The position numbers were made by a program, and so were the translations under genes. A stretch of DNA of 64,000 nt, taken from Harmothoe impar (taxonomy: Eukaryota > Annelida > Polychaeta > Phyllodocida > Polynoidae). The notes below the pieces were generated by a model. It had not been told where the DNA came from. It did no database searches and worked only from the letters and a program-made list of their open reading frames with translations. The stretch is from the NCBI GenBank assembly GCA_947462335.1, contig OX381716.1, positions 5,838,861 through 5,902,860 on the forward strand, read 5' to 3'. Below, one piece after another: positions 1-10,492 of the stretch. Numbering within the stretch: the stretch's first letter is position 1; every line of letters begins with the position of its first letter.

Positions 1-219
1 ACAGCTGACTCTGTGTCTTCCTTCCACTTGTTTCCCTCCCCTCACTGCATATACTGCTTTAAAGGCTGTATATATAGATAGTTCTATTGCGGTTATGCTA
101 TATGTTGCAGAGTATATATTTCGCAGAATTTGCAGAAATTAAAAATCCACCAATTTTTGGTATGCTACAGTATGCAATAAATACCTGTGATATTGCAGAA
201 GTTCACTTCCATTGAGTGT

Positions 220-1010
220 GGGTCAACCCTATGATGCATGATTGCAGTCATGCACCATATTAGCACAATATCTTATCCTTGAAGTACAAGATATTTAGGG
301 ATATCCTACGCTTCAACCACAACCATAGCTCCCTGCTTTCCCCATGGGATGCTTTGCAACAAACCACCATACTCTATCATCCCCACTGTGTCACCCTTAA
401 AGAGATAATAGGCAATCCCCGAGATGAGGAAGCAGACAGAGGTGTGGTGGACGGAACATGTGAAGGGAGAGCTGGGGTGACATGGGAGTACCTGCCATCT
501 ATGGATCTTGTGTAGTGTGTGGAGCGTATGCACGACCCTCACCAGACACCAGCACTCTAAAAACTAAAGGACTCTCTGTTGTTGATAGTTATAGTAAGCG
601 TAGTGGCTCCAGTAGTGGTAATAAAGTGAGCTATGTATTGGTCAATATGCATGAACACAGTCTTGGCCAGTTATTCAAGAGGGCTGCATCAATGCACCAT
701 GCCGGCATGCACCATATTTACACACTTTTTTATCCGCAATTACAAGTTATTTGGGGATATCTTATGGTTCAACCCCAGACAGGGGCTCTCCTGCTCTCCC
801 AAGGGGATGCTTTGCAACAAACCACCATACTTGTTCATTCCCACTATGTCACCCTTAAAAATATAATAGGCAATCCCCAAGATTAGGAAGCAGTTAAGGG
901 AGCTGGGGATGTCACTGGAGGGAACATGTAAAGATAGAGCTGGGGTGACAGGGGAGTACCTGCCATCCATTGATCCTGTGTAGTATATGGAGTGCTAGGG
1001 TGTACAGTAG
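220..1010. repeat. Partial tandem duplication inside copy A
   Basis: The stretch around 299-440 is repeated around 754-900, a spacing of about 455 bases, sharing the phrases 'gatgctttgcaacaaacca' and 'ataggcaatcccc'. Between them, 535-650 looks like compressed pieces of sequence that recurs at about 1550-1610 and 2210-2275. Copy B has only one equivalent (about 45040-45180), so the extra unit is either a gain in A or a loss in B. Confidence 0.7.
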
Positions 1011-2654
1011 CCACTAGCTATATGTCAGATATGATTCTATACTGGAGCTTTAGGGACCTAAGATGATACAGAGAGAAAAGAAAGAGGTTCTGAACAATAG
1101 GAGGTAATTCAAGCCAACAAAAAATTCAACTAAGATTTTAGAATGACCATTAGAGGCTTTCGCCAGATTAACCACCTTGATGTTTTGAACATTTTAGATG
1201 AGTGACCCTAAAGGTAGCAGACAATTATGTCAGAGATTTTAGGTACTAAGGAAATTATGGAGACCTGAGTGTGTACAAATACAAAACATGGCTTAGGCAG
1301 GTGAGGGAGAGATGGTTCAAATAAGCTGTGGGAATAAGAAAGTATGAGAGAGCTGGATGGATGGTTAAATTATGGTTGGCAAGAAGAGAAAATGGAAAGG
1401 CAAAAGGCCTCCTTAAGAAAACCTTTCCATGGTGTTGGCAGTGCAGTCAGATCATTACATCGTGGGTTTTGTTATTTTGTTTTCCAAAGAAGGGGATGCC
1501 TGATTTGTCATGAGGCTAGAGGCATACAAGTCAGTATCCCCAATTTGCATGACCCTCACCAGATACCAGAACTCAGAGAACCCAACTAAAAGGGTTCTCT
1601 GTTGTTGACAGTGAGGCATTGAGTGGAGAATGGGACGATAGTTGTGGTCACTTCTGTTTCTAATTCTGCACTATTACAGACCCCAGTTCATGTAGCCTGC
1701 AATCCTGCAAGTCCTGCAATCTTGCCAAATGAAGTTTCAGTCTCAATTTCCTCTTTGCGATGTTGGTTTTGTGCCTGTCTATAACCGATTCTATACATAT
1801 ATTCAGATGTTGGCATGAATATATATGAATATTTATATCACAGCAGGCACGGAAATCAAAGCATTTTACACCTCTTGAATAGTGCATACAGCTTGGTACT
1901 TGGTCCTATAACTACTGCATACAATACCCATCAACGGATGAATATAATTCCTTTTGGAATTCCCTTTAGAGATTAATTGTCAGGCAGTTCCCCTTAAAGA
2001 AATCGCATATCTGGTCACCAGCAAAATGAAACTTAACCAAGCATATACAAGCGATAGTACTTAGCTCTGCCTGCCAAAAAAGGGTGAATAGAATGGCCTT
2101 GAAGTAGCGTAGCAATGCAGGCCCCAACTGAGGGACGTATGGATCACCTATAATGGCCACCTAGGTCATGCTGAATGCTGTCAGTCTCAATAATACGGGT
2201 GGCTTATTGTAAGCGTATCTGCTCATGTAGAGCCCCTCTTGGTAATAAAGTGAGCTATGTATCGGTCAATATGTCATATTCATGGATGTAGAATGTAAGA
2301 CACATCATGCTGTACTGTTAGAAAATGAACATTATGTCAGAGAGGGACAAAAAGGGAAAATGGCTTTCATTTTTTCAGAGCAGTATAGTACTTTTATACA
2401 CAATGCTTTCTTTTTGTGTTGATGAACGATTATAGCCTTGGCAAGCAGCTGCCTGGTCCTTCAGCCATTTATCATTAGTCCTATGGGTTAAAATGTTGGC
2501 AAATGCAGTAATGTAGCACCACAGAGTTATTCACTAGCACTAGGCTACTTCTATGTATCATGGCATGAGTTGAACATTTTGTTATTTGAGGTATCATGCT
2601 CTCCTTTAATGATCAAAAAGGAACAGAACCCAGACACACACCATCCTCTGTCAC

Positions 2655-2760
2655 CTTATGAACCTTCTGTAATAGACACAGACACATGAGGTGTCTCTGT
2701 CACCCCCTGCAATAAGCACGGACACATGAGGCCTCGCTGTCACCTCTGTGAACCTAACAT
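2655..2760. repeat. Short degenerate tandem repeat
   Basis: Two and a half units of about 47 bases around the phrases 'gacacatgag' and 'ctgtcacc'. The same array is present in copy B near 46690-46800, so it predates the segmental duplication. Confidence 0.5.
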
Positions 2761-3459
2761 GAACCTTGTCAAAGCAGGACACGGGAAAGTGTTTATTTAT
2801 TCAGGTTGGAGGACGGCAGTCTTGTGGTGTAAAGCAACCTTTGGTGTTTCCTTCTAACACTAATGGAGGAGGATGTCTCTAAGGTCTTTTCATTGTCTGG
2901 CTTTTAAAGAAAGGTCTTGCTGTAATAGAGCTCAGGATTCCGAGATGGCAATTCTTGATCTCTAATGCTTTGGCACAGAGATTCCAAAAGTCCACCAATG
3001 GATTGATGCACTCCCAAAGGGCTGGAATGACATCACTGTAGCACTGGTGAGTTACTTGCTGGTGCTGAATTCATTTATTTCATATCAACCAATAGAATGT
3101 AGCCATTTAAACCACACAGTCTATATAAATTGGCAGACAGTACTGGTCCTCGCTTGAATTCAAACATTACTAGATGGGCAGCAAGTGCTTCAGCGTTAAA
3201 AGGTTGAATACTCTAGGTACTAGAATATCTTTATAGTCTGGCCAAGATGGGATGTGCATGGCTCCCTCCATTAGCCCCCTAGTGGCTGCCTCGTTTACTA
3301 ATCCCGTCACTCTAACTGATTACCTGAACGTCTTAGAGTGTTTTACAAAAAAAAAATCAGAAGAAAAAAACAGTGTTTTACATGGTCAGCCCCTGGAGGC
3401 AGCTAAAGTAATGAGGTTAAGTACAACGTGTCAGTGAGTACAGTGAGCGGGTAACCCTT

Positions 3460-3650
3460 TAGGGATGGCATCATGCCTTAATGCATTATCAATTCATTGG
3501 TTGTCATGATGCATGAAAGCAGCCCGGGCGAGTAGCTCACCAATACTGCATTCAAGCACTCAAGCAGGGTCTGCATGATGCCCCAATGCAGACATCGCGA
3601 GTTACCTACCAGGGCTGTATTTGTGCATCATGACGACAAATGTCATCTTT
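3460..3650. repeat. Dispersed hairpin-forming motif (ctgcattcaagcatcatg family)
   Basis: Contains several forward and reverse forms of a degenerate phrase such as 'catgatgcatgaaagcagc' and 'gctgtatttgtgcatcatg' that can pair with each other. Related copies occur at 220-260, 680-720, 11727-11975, 15425-15515, 18003-18140, 36235-36280, 47515-47700 and 56330-56410. No coding potential. Probably a small non-autonomous repeat family. Confidence 0.5.
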
Positions 3651-5473
3651 AAAGGGTCTAAGGTCCCCCAGCTTCAAGGGGATCTGATTTATCAACCATT
3701 CATTATCTTTGTAACTGCCTCAAGCTTTCAGTGCTGACAAAAATGGTTGAATGGAAATCCAATTATTGATTGGTTGTACTTGAGTTAAAACCTGTAGAAG
3801 AGGCACAGGATGCTTTGTAATCTTACAACTGAAATGACACATGTTGTGCCATTTTTTGCCTATCTACATATGGCAGAACAAGTGCAACAGTAGTGCACCA
3901 GAAGACACATGTACAGAAGTAATGAATACAGATTGATATCAATGCACATCATGCATTGGGTAGCATACATCTTACTGGGCATTGGATGTAGATGGCCATA
4001 GAAGTATTTGATGATACTATTACATTAGATCTTGCCCCTAAAATATATGTGTACCACGTACCATTTACATCTATGTATTATTCACTAGTTAATGCTAGTA
4101 AATGTCCTTGTGTGACACACTCAGGCTTCAACATGTGTATAATCATGTAAACTGTCACGGAGATTTGCCTTTGTAGACTCTGTTTTAATTAGATTCCCCA
4201 GAAGGGAGCCCTACCAGGGATGGCGGCTGCAGGGGTTGGTAATAGAGAATGCAGCCTATGGAGCAGCTCAGAGGGACTCACTGTCTGATTAAAGAGGTAA
4301 CTGTGAAGCTGTAAGCTTGTAGAAACCAGCACTAGCTCAGTTAGCGCTGAGGCCTGGGCAGGTCTAGGAGGATTACGGAGAGGTTTAGTGGGGGCTCAAT
4401 CCTACAGGAGTAAATAGGATGATGTAATGTTGCAGCCTCGGGCAGAGTGGGACCAACCCAATTAGGCCTAACTATGGGGATGTGTAGGCGGATCAGTGAG
4501 GCACTAGGTGGCAGCACAGTCAGCAGTAGTCTCGGTATGTTAGGTGCCATCTATACTTCTGTGTATATTTAACTCATGGCTTATTTGGAAATGGATGCGT
4601 GTAGGCATCAATAAATTTATCGAGTTATTATTTGGAAGAATTCATCCGAGACATAACATTCTGTCGGACAACGTTAATGCCCCAGGGTGTGAAAGTTGGT
4701 CTGAGTAGTTTAAGTAGTAAAAAAGACATGTTGCCATAATGTTATTCCCAGTTTAGCCTGATTTCATTATATCTGTTCACTGTTCATTAAACCCTTGTGA
4801 TTTGTAGGTAGTGATTGAAATGGACTGGCCTAGAACTGATTGAGTTCATATCGATTAACACTGAGAGGTCACATAATAAGGATTAAAGGACAAATACAGT
4901 GAGTTACTCAGGAACTGCTCTCTTGTAAGATTTGCTCGGAGGCATTTGAGCTGACAGTGACATTGCATGTTACAGAGGATTAAAGACAATAACCGGGGCT
5001 GGAGCTTACACTCAGGCCCAGGTTTATCTGGTCACGCAACACACGGAAATGACAGCACACTCATACAGGTGTTGTGTGCCAAGCATTACTTACATTATCA
5101 CAGAAGCTGAATACTGTGAGGGAACTGTACACTCAGCACTATAATGTACGGAGCATTATTGCCATAGTATACAACTCATGGAATGTGGCGATACCTAAAT
5201 ATGAAATATTTAGAATAACGGTGACATGCTGTGTGCCACTTTCATCCGCGGTCACCATCCGCCCCTTCATCTTGTCATCTGGTGACTAGGATGTGTTTAA
5301 TATCTCAACTAGAGAATCATGACATCTTTTATACCCCATATGATTGTGGAACATTGAGTATCCTAAATAAACCTTGGGTACAGTTAAGGACCACAAACTA
5401 GAACTCTGGAGGCTATTACATTGTCTATTTGTGAGTGCCAGTACCATGACCATGTCCTACAGAGAGTGCAGTA

Positions 5474-7257
5474 GAAGCACCCAAGATGCTGTGTTAGAGT
5501 TGAATAATAATATCTTTAGATCATTAAATGATGGAAAGTACACAGGTGCTGTCTACATTGACTATAAGAAGGCATTTGACACAATAAGTCATGATAAACT
5601 ACTAAAGAAGCTGCCTAAATATGGTTTTAGTGAAAGAGTCACTAGCTGGTATAAGAGTTACTTGGAAAATAGAGTGCAAAAAACAAATGCGAATGGAGTC
5701 TCTTCTGAGTGGGAGAATGTGTCATATGGTGTCCCCCAAGGATCTATCCTAGGCCCAATACTTTTTATATTATATGTTAATGACTTATCAAATCTGGCAA
5801 TGTCTTGTAAGTGTCTTCAGTATGCAGATGACACCGTACTATTTATCTCTGGTAATGACTTGAATAATATTGCAGACTGTTTACAAAAAGATCTGAATAG
5901 CCTCGTTTCCTGGTGTGACGAAAATCAGCTCACCATAAACGCAAAGAAAACGAAAACAATGTTATATACATATGAAAAAAATGTAATTCTACCCCCTGTA
6001 TATGTTAAAGGTGTGGAGTTAGAGGAAGTAGAGAATTATAAATATCTTGGAATTATTATGGACAATAATATGAGTTTTAAAAGTCAACTCTCAAAAACTA
6101 TTTGTTCTGTAAATCACAAAATTTGGTTGCTAAGACATTTTAGGGGCCACATGGATAAAGATACTGCTGTAATATTGCTTAAAACTATGTTACTACCATA
6201 CATTGATAACAGTAGTGTGTTCTTATCTGGTATAAGCTATTCTGAGCAAAAGAAGCTGCAAATCCTACAAAATATTGGTATAAGGGTCAGCCTAAATATA
6301 AAAGACCCACTGTCCATTTCTGTCAAGAATATTCATCTAGAGGTAAACATTCTTCCTATTGACTTAAGAAGAGAGTATCTGCAAGGTATATTATGTTACA
6401 GGTTAATAACGTTAAAGTCACTAGATTTGATCTGTAATAGAGTGACTAGAGCAGCGGATGGTCCGTTAATTAAGATGTACACTGCACATACGAGACGAGT
6501 ACAATTTTCTCCTCCTGTTGATGCATATAACACCTGGAATAACATCAAACCTGAAATAAGAATTTCTGAAAGCAACATTATTTTTAAAAGGAAATTGAAG
6601 TGTAGTATCCTAAAACATTTCAAGGAGGTCTGGAATTACCATCTTCAATTCACAAATCTGTAAATTGCATTAATAGGTACAACTCTTCATTACAAAGCCC
6701 AGTGGTCAACCTACTACAAATGAACTTTTCGTTGAATTTATTCAACTTGGTGGGCAATTAAAATAATACTTATAAAGTCTTTGTATAGTATTAGTAATCC
6801 TGGCACTGTATTGCATGCATAAGTATCTGTCATCTCATATTGTATAATAGTATTCTATCATAAAGTACTCACTGAAATACAATGTATATATACGAATGGA
6901 AAGGCACATATATATGTGAATATTGATCACAGGTATACCATACATCCAACCAACCTGCCTACACTTACACTTACATGTCTTTTATGTGAACTTGGTATCA
7001 TCTCATCACTCACCTCCCCTCCCCCCTCCCCTCCCCCTTCCCCAGTAATATCACAATGATAGGCTATATGGTAGTCATCATCATTAAACAAATGGAATGG
7101 AGGTGCTGTTACCAAAACTGCTAATCAAATGGTGTTATCATTATAAGTATCAACCTCTTCTGTTATCCAATGGAATCAAATGTAATTGTATTCATACTTT
7201 TATGTTTTTTGAGATCAGCAGAATAAAAACCTTGCAAATTGAATTGAATTGAAATTG
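5474..7257 (+). mobile_element. 5'-truncated non-LTR retrotransposon (CR1/Jockey-like), insertion 1
   Basis: Insertion bounded by the 4-base direct repeat AGTA at 5470-5473 and 7258-7261. Copy B has the uninterrupted site near 49450 (gcagtaacgggg), which fixes the ends. The element keeps the C-terminal half of the reverse transcriptase, a 3' UTR, an AATAAA at 7222-7227 and a tail of aattg repeats instead of a pure poly-A. The endonuclease and the first part of the reverse transcriptase are missing, as is usual for incomplete target-primed reverse transcription. A C-rich pyrimidine tract lies at 7010-7045. The insertion is younger than the segmental duplication. Confidence 0.9.
5476..6663 (+). 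pseudogene. Non-LTR reverse transcriptase, 5'-truncated ORF2
   Basis: An open frame of about 395 codons inside the element, ending in TAA at 6661-6663. It holds the palm motifs in order: YIDYKKAFDTISH, GVPQGSILGPILFILY, the active-site box YADDT, then the LTINAKKTK and YKYLGI motifs of the thumb region. No internal stop is present. The frame is open a further 100 bases upstream, but that part is flanking duplicated DNA and not element sequence. Without the endonuclease and fingers the copy cannot be autonomous. Clade assignment (CR1/L2/Jockey group) is inferred from motif style only. Confidence 0.88.
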
Positions 7258-7375
7258 AGTAACGGGGCGCTGCCCAGCCCCCACCAACAACAACCTCAGA
7301 CATTAGCTGTCAACCACAGCAATGTTGTAAGTAGCAGTCTTGTATGATTTCTTCGCACTATTTCTCACTATTTCT
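7258..7375. repeat. Segmental duplication copy A, middle block
   Basis: About 115 bases (aacggggcgctgcccagcc onward) matching 49453-49563 in copy B, isolated between two retrotransposon insertions. The phrase actatttctc is tandemly repeated at its right edge, where the second element begins. Confidence 0.85.
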
Positions 7376-9848
7376 CACTATAAATACAGGAGGACACAAA
7401 ATATTGATGATGGGAGAATTTCCGATTATCTCCAAGGGCTAGCCAGAGAAGCCTGTAGAGAGGCCAAACAGGGCTACTTTCAGGAAAAATTTAACAACAA
7501 CAAGAAGGAGCCAAAAGACTATTGGAAAGCAATAAATGAACTTGTTAATCCTAGGCCTAAAAATATTAAGTTGAATGTGATTTATCAAACAGATAGTATC
7601 CCTATTCCAGATAGAGACACAGCTGATTATATCAATTCCTTTTTTGCAGAAATAGGGTCTAAATTAGCTAGAAATATGAACTCACCTTGGACCTTCCAGG
7701 GTGAGGAAGCAAATAGTAACTTTAGCTTTCAGGTTAGTACCCCAGAAGAAATAATCCCATTAATTAAAAAACTTAAAGTAGACAAGTCCTCAGGGGTTGA
7801 ACACATTTCTACCAGGGCACTTAAGGATGCCATGTTAGCAGTCCCCTACCTAGTTACACATATAGTTAATCTAGTCATTAGGTCCTGTACATTTCCAAAC
7901 AAATGGAAAGTAGCTCTTGTCTCTCCCCTCCATAAGGGAGGTGATGCCTCAAATGTTAGCAATCTCCGTCCAATATCTATATTGCCTTTGCCATCTATAT
8001 AACAGAAAAAATAATTCACAAACAAATTATAACGTACCTTAATCATGAAAATCTTTTAAATGAAAACCAAGACGGATTTAGGCCAAATAGAAGCACATTA
8101 GACAGTCTCACTAAATTAACAAATAGGATATACCAAGGATTAAATGTAGACCAATGTACAACAGCCATATTTTTAGACTTCAAAAAGGCATTCGATACTT
8201 TAGACCACAACATTTTAGCAAAAAAGACTGAAAAAATGGGATTTGATCAAAGTGCGATAGCACTGATCACTGACTATTTAACAAATAGAAAGCAATCAAC
8301 CAAGGCAAATGGTATTATCTCAAATGAATGTATACTAACATGTGGCGTCCCCCAAGGATCTGTATTAGGACCCCTACTATTTCTACTCTATATTAATGAT
8401 ATGAATTTTTCCTTAAATCACTTAGACTGTCAACATTATGCTGACGACACTGTAATATACATCAGACACTCCCCATCAGACAATACCACGGAAAGAAAAA
8501 TAAATCAGGACCTAGAAAAAATATCAAAATGGTGTCTAGATAATAAACTTTCATTAAATACCAAGAAAACAAAAGCAATGAACTTTTCGACCAAAACTTT
8601 GGACAATACCTGGATTAAACCAGCCCTTATAATTAATGGTGACCTAGTAGACTTTGCCCCTACATACAAATACCTTGGAATGACGCTAGATAATAAGTTA
8701 AACTTTAATAAACATATTGATATCCTTGAGAAAAATGTAGATTATAAGACATATTTGTTTAGGCATTCAAGGAAGAATATGACAGAGAAAGCAGCAGTTG
8801 ATGTCCTTAAAACAATGATTCTCCCTGTAACAGATTATGGGGACATCATCTATATGACTGCCAACAAAACTCATATTTCCAAGATTCAAACTGCCATTAA
8901 CAAAGCCTTAAGGACTGCACTTAGTCATAGAGGGACAATGAATACAGAAAAACTTCTTAAGGTTGCCAAATTAAATTATATGGAAGATAGAAGACAATAT
9001 CACTTATCTCATAAATCATTCATCCAATCATTAAACATTAATCTCATTGACAGGAGACCCATTAGAACACGAGCTCATGATGAAAGGTTATTAAAGGTCA
9101 CCAGGTCATTAAATCCTGTATACAGGAAAAGCTTAGAGTACAGGCTAGCAACAAGATGGAACTCTTTTGAGACAGAAACAAGAGCTATTCAAGAGGAAAA
9201 TCAATTCCGGCAATGGAATGATGATATTTACAATGTAAAAATTATGGCCTTTCCTGATATCCCAAGGCTACAGCGTTGAGTACCCCCCCCTTCCCCCCTG
9301 GACATAAGGTTCCTTTTTCGCGCACCCCCCCAGCACACTCCACCTGAAGTAAAGATATAACAATTATAATTTAATTTAGCCCTTGCATACATATGTCCAT
9401 ATATGGGTATGTGTTTCTTATGAAACACATCCACATATATAGGATATTTAATTTTATCTCCAGTTAATTTTAACTGGAGATACATATTATCTCATGAAAA
9501 CTACGATACTGTATATTTCTCTTACTCTACCCAGGTTATTACCTAACTTGGGTCCTATCCCTCTCTTCTTCTTTTCTAAGGAGAAATCCTATGTTGGAAC
9601 ACATGTGTACTAACTTAGTCATGGTAAAATGCCATTAGAAGTAAAAAATCCTAACAAACTCTTTATAAAAAAGACTAGGTAAGGTATACATAGTAGGGAC
9701 ACACTCCTAAATGAGTGTTTCCTTGCTATCTTTTCTATATTAAAAGGGCTTAATTGCCCTTATTACCTCCGCCCATCGGAAATGCTGGTGTATGTATAAT
9801 ACGGTCTTCTAGGCCAACATTCTACCAGGATAAATAAATGAAATTACA
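7375..9848 (+). mobile_element. 5'-truncated non-LTR retrotransposon, insertion 2
   Basis: Reverse-transcriptase element of a different family from insertion 1, with a 3' UTR of about 560 bases (9280-9840) ending in ataaataaatg. Copy B lacks it: the flanks 'gcactatttctc' and 'aaaattcc' are adjacent there (about 49550-49573). The left edge is placed to within about 15 bases because of the local tandem repeat. The right edge is placed near 9840 because the next bases resemble copy B flank. A short inverted repeat (ctccagttaattttaactggag, in two arms) lies at 9460-9481 in the 3' UTR. Confidence 0.82.
7382..9279 (+). pseudogene. Non-LTR ORF2: linker plus reverse transcriptase, frameshifted
   Basis: Two consecutive frames together cover the linker after the (missing) endonuclease and almost the whole reverse transcriptase. 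The first frame runs to a stop near 8000 and contains the conserved ADYINSFFAEIG and LRPISILPL motifs. The continuation is in another frame from about 8000 through IFLDFKKAFDTLDH, GVPQGSVLGPLLFLLY, YADDT and YKYLGMTLDNKLNF to the stop at 9277-9279. One small deletion near 8000, in the phrase ccatctatataacag, explains the break. The protein motif order and length match the APE-type non-LTR family. The copy is dead because of truncation and frameshift. Confidence 0.88.
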
Positions 9849-9852
9849 ATTT

Positions 9853-9886
9853 GTGACTCAATCCAGCATAATAGACCTTATGTCGC
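9853..9886 (+). repeat. Left terminal inverted repeat of DNA transposon
   Basis: Begins gtgactcaatccagcata and ends cttatgtcgc. Pairs with 14448-14481 with three mismatches. Confidence 0.88.
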
Positions 9887-10189
9887 ACTAGCGCGAGCCG
9901 TGAAAATGGGGTCTGAAGGGTAAAACATGTATTTCACTGAAATAAGGTTTTCAATGGATTTGTTTGATTTATACTGTTATCATGCCATTCCCTGAGTTTT
10001 AAATCCATATGAAATTCCTAACAGTGTTAATTTCACATTTTAAGAACCCCTACATGGATGTTTTGTCAAGAACAAAGACGGTCGAGACGGTATACACGAT
10101 GCATTTTCCGTCTATTTTGTTGCTCTGTCAGAACCCCCCATCCCGGGCCCCATGCCCATGTTTGGCATGCTTTTGTGTGGCGCAAACTC

Positions 10190-10345
10190 GTCTACCCAAT
10201 GGCAGGCTCTCTTACAATCGTAAGTTGTCAGTCAGCCAATCACAGGGTGTTTTTCAAATGCCTTTGGATCGCATCAGACCAAACAATCCCTTGACAACAC
10301 ATCACGTGACACAAATGCGACCCGCTGATTGGCCGAGCACCCAGC
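10190..10345 (+). promoter_or_regulatory. CCAAT-box cluster, probable transposase promoter
   Basis: Three CCAAT-type elements (cccaatggc near 10196, gccaatcac near 10237, and the reverse form ctgattggc near 10323) within 150 bases and about 150-300 bases upstream of the first ATG at 10493. No clear TATA box. CCAAT clusters are typical of animal Pol II promoters. The assignment is positional inference. Confidence 0.45.
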
Positions 10346-10492
10346 GTCCTCTTCCGGTTTGAGTTGTTTACCACGAGTCGGCGGCAAGAGACAATTTTGG
10401 TAACGGGTGTATTTTCATGTTTAAACACAAAATTATTATCAATTATTAACCCAAACAGTGTATTTTGAATACGCAAACATTCAGGACATGAA

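Larger units (their letters stand above)
1..5473. repeat. Segmental duplication copy A, left block
   Basis: Non-coding sequence that matches 44578 to about 49460 in the same orientation with many small indels and substitutions. Shared landmarks include the runs near 2460-2760 and 46490-46800, 3240-3480 and 47290-47520, and 4180-4560 and 48220-48610. The homology is already under way at base 1, so copy A starts outside the window. No convincing coding region was found; short open frames on both strands overlap each other and lack splice or codon support. The block ends exactly where the first retrotransposon begins. Confidence 0.9.

Noticed and set aside
279..970. Several short open frames on both strands near the window start
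   Set aside because: They overlap each other in opposite strands, are not conserved in the paralogous copy B, and have no domain or splice features.
4341..4550. Minus-strand open frame also present at 48155-48616
   Set aside because: It is shared because the block is duplicated, but the two copies differ by indels that break the frame, so there is no sign of coding constraint.
5374..5473. N-terminal extension of the truncated reverse transcriptase
   Set aside because: The frame is open but the bases are flanking segmental-duplication DNA, present in copy B without the element.
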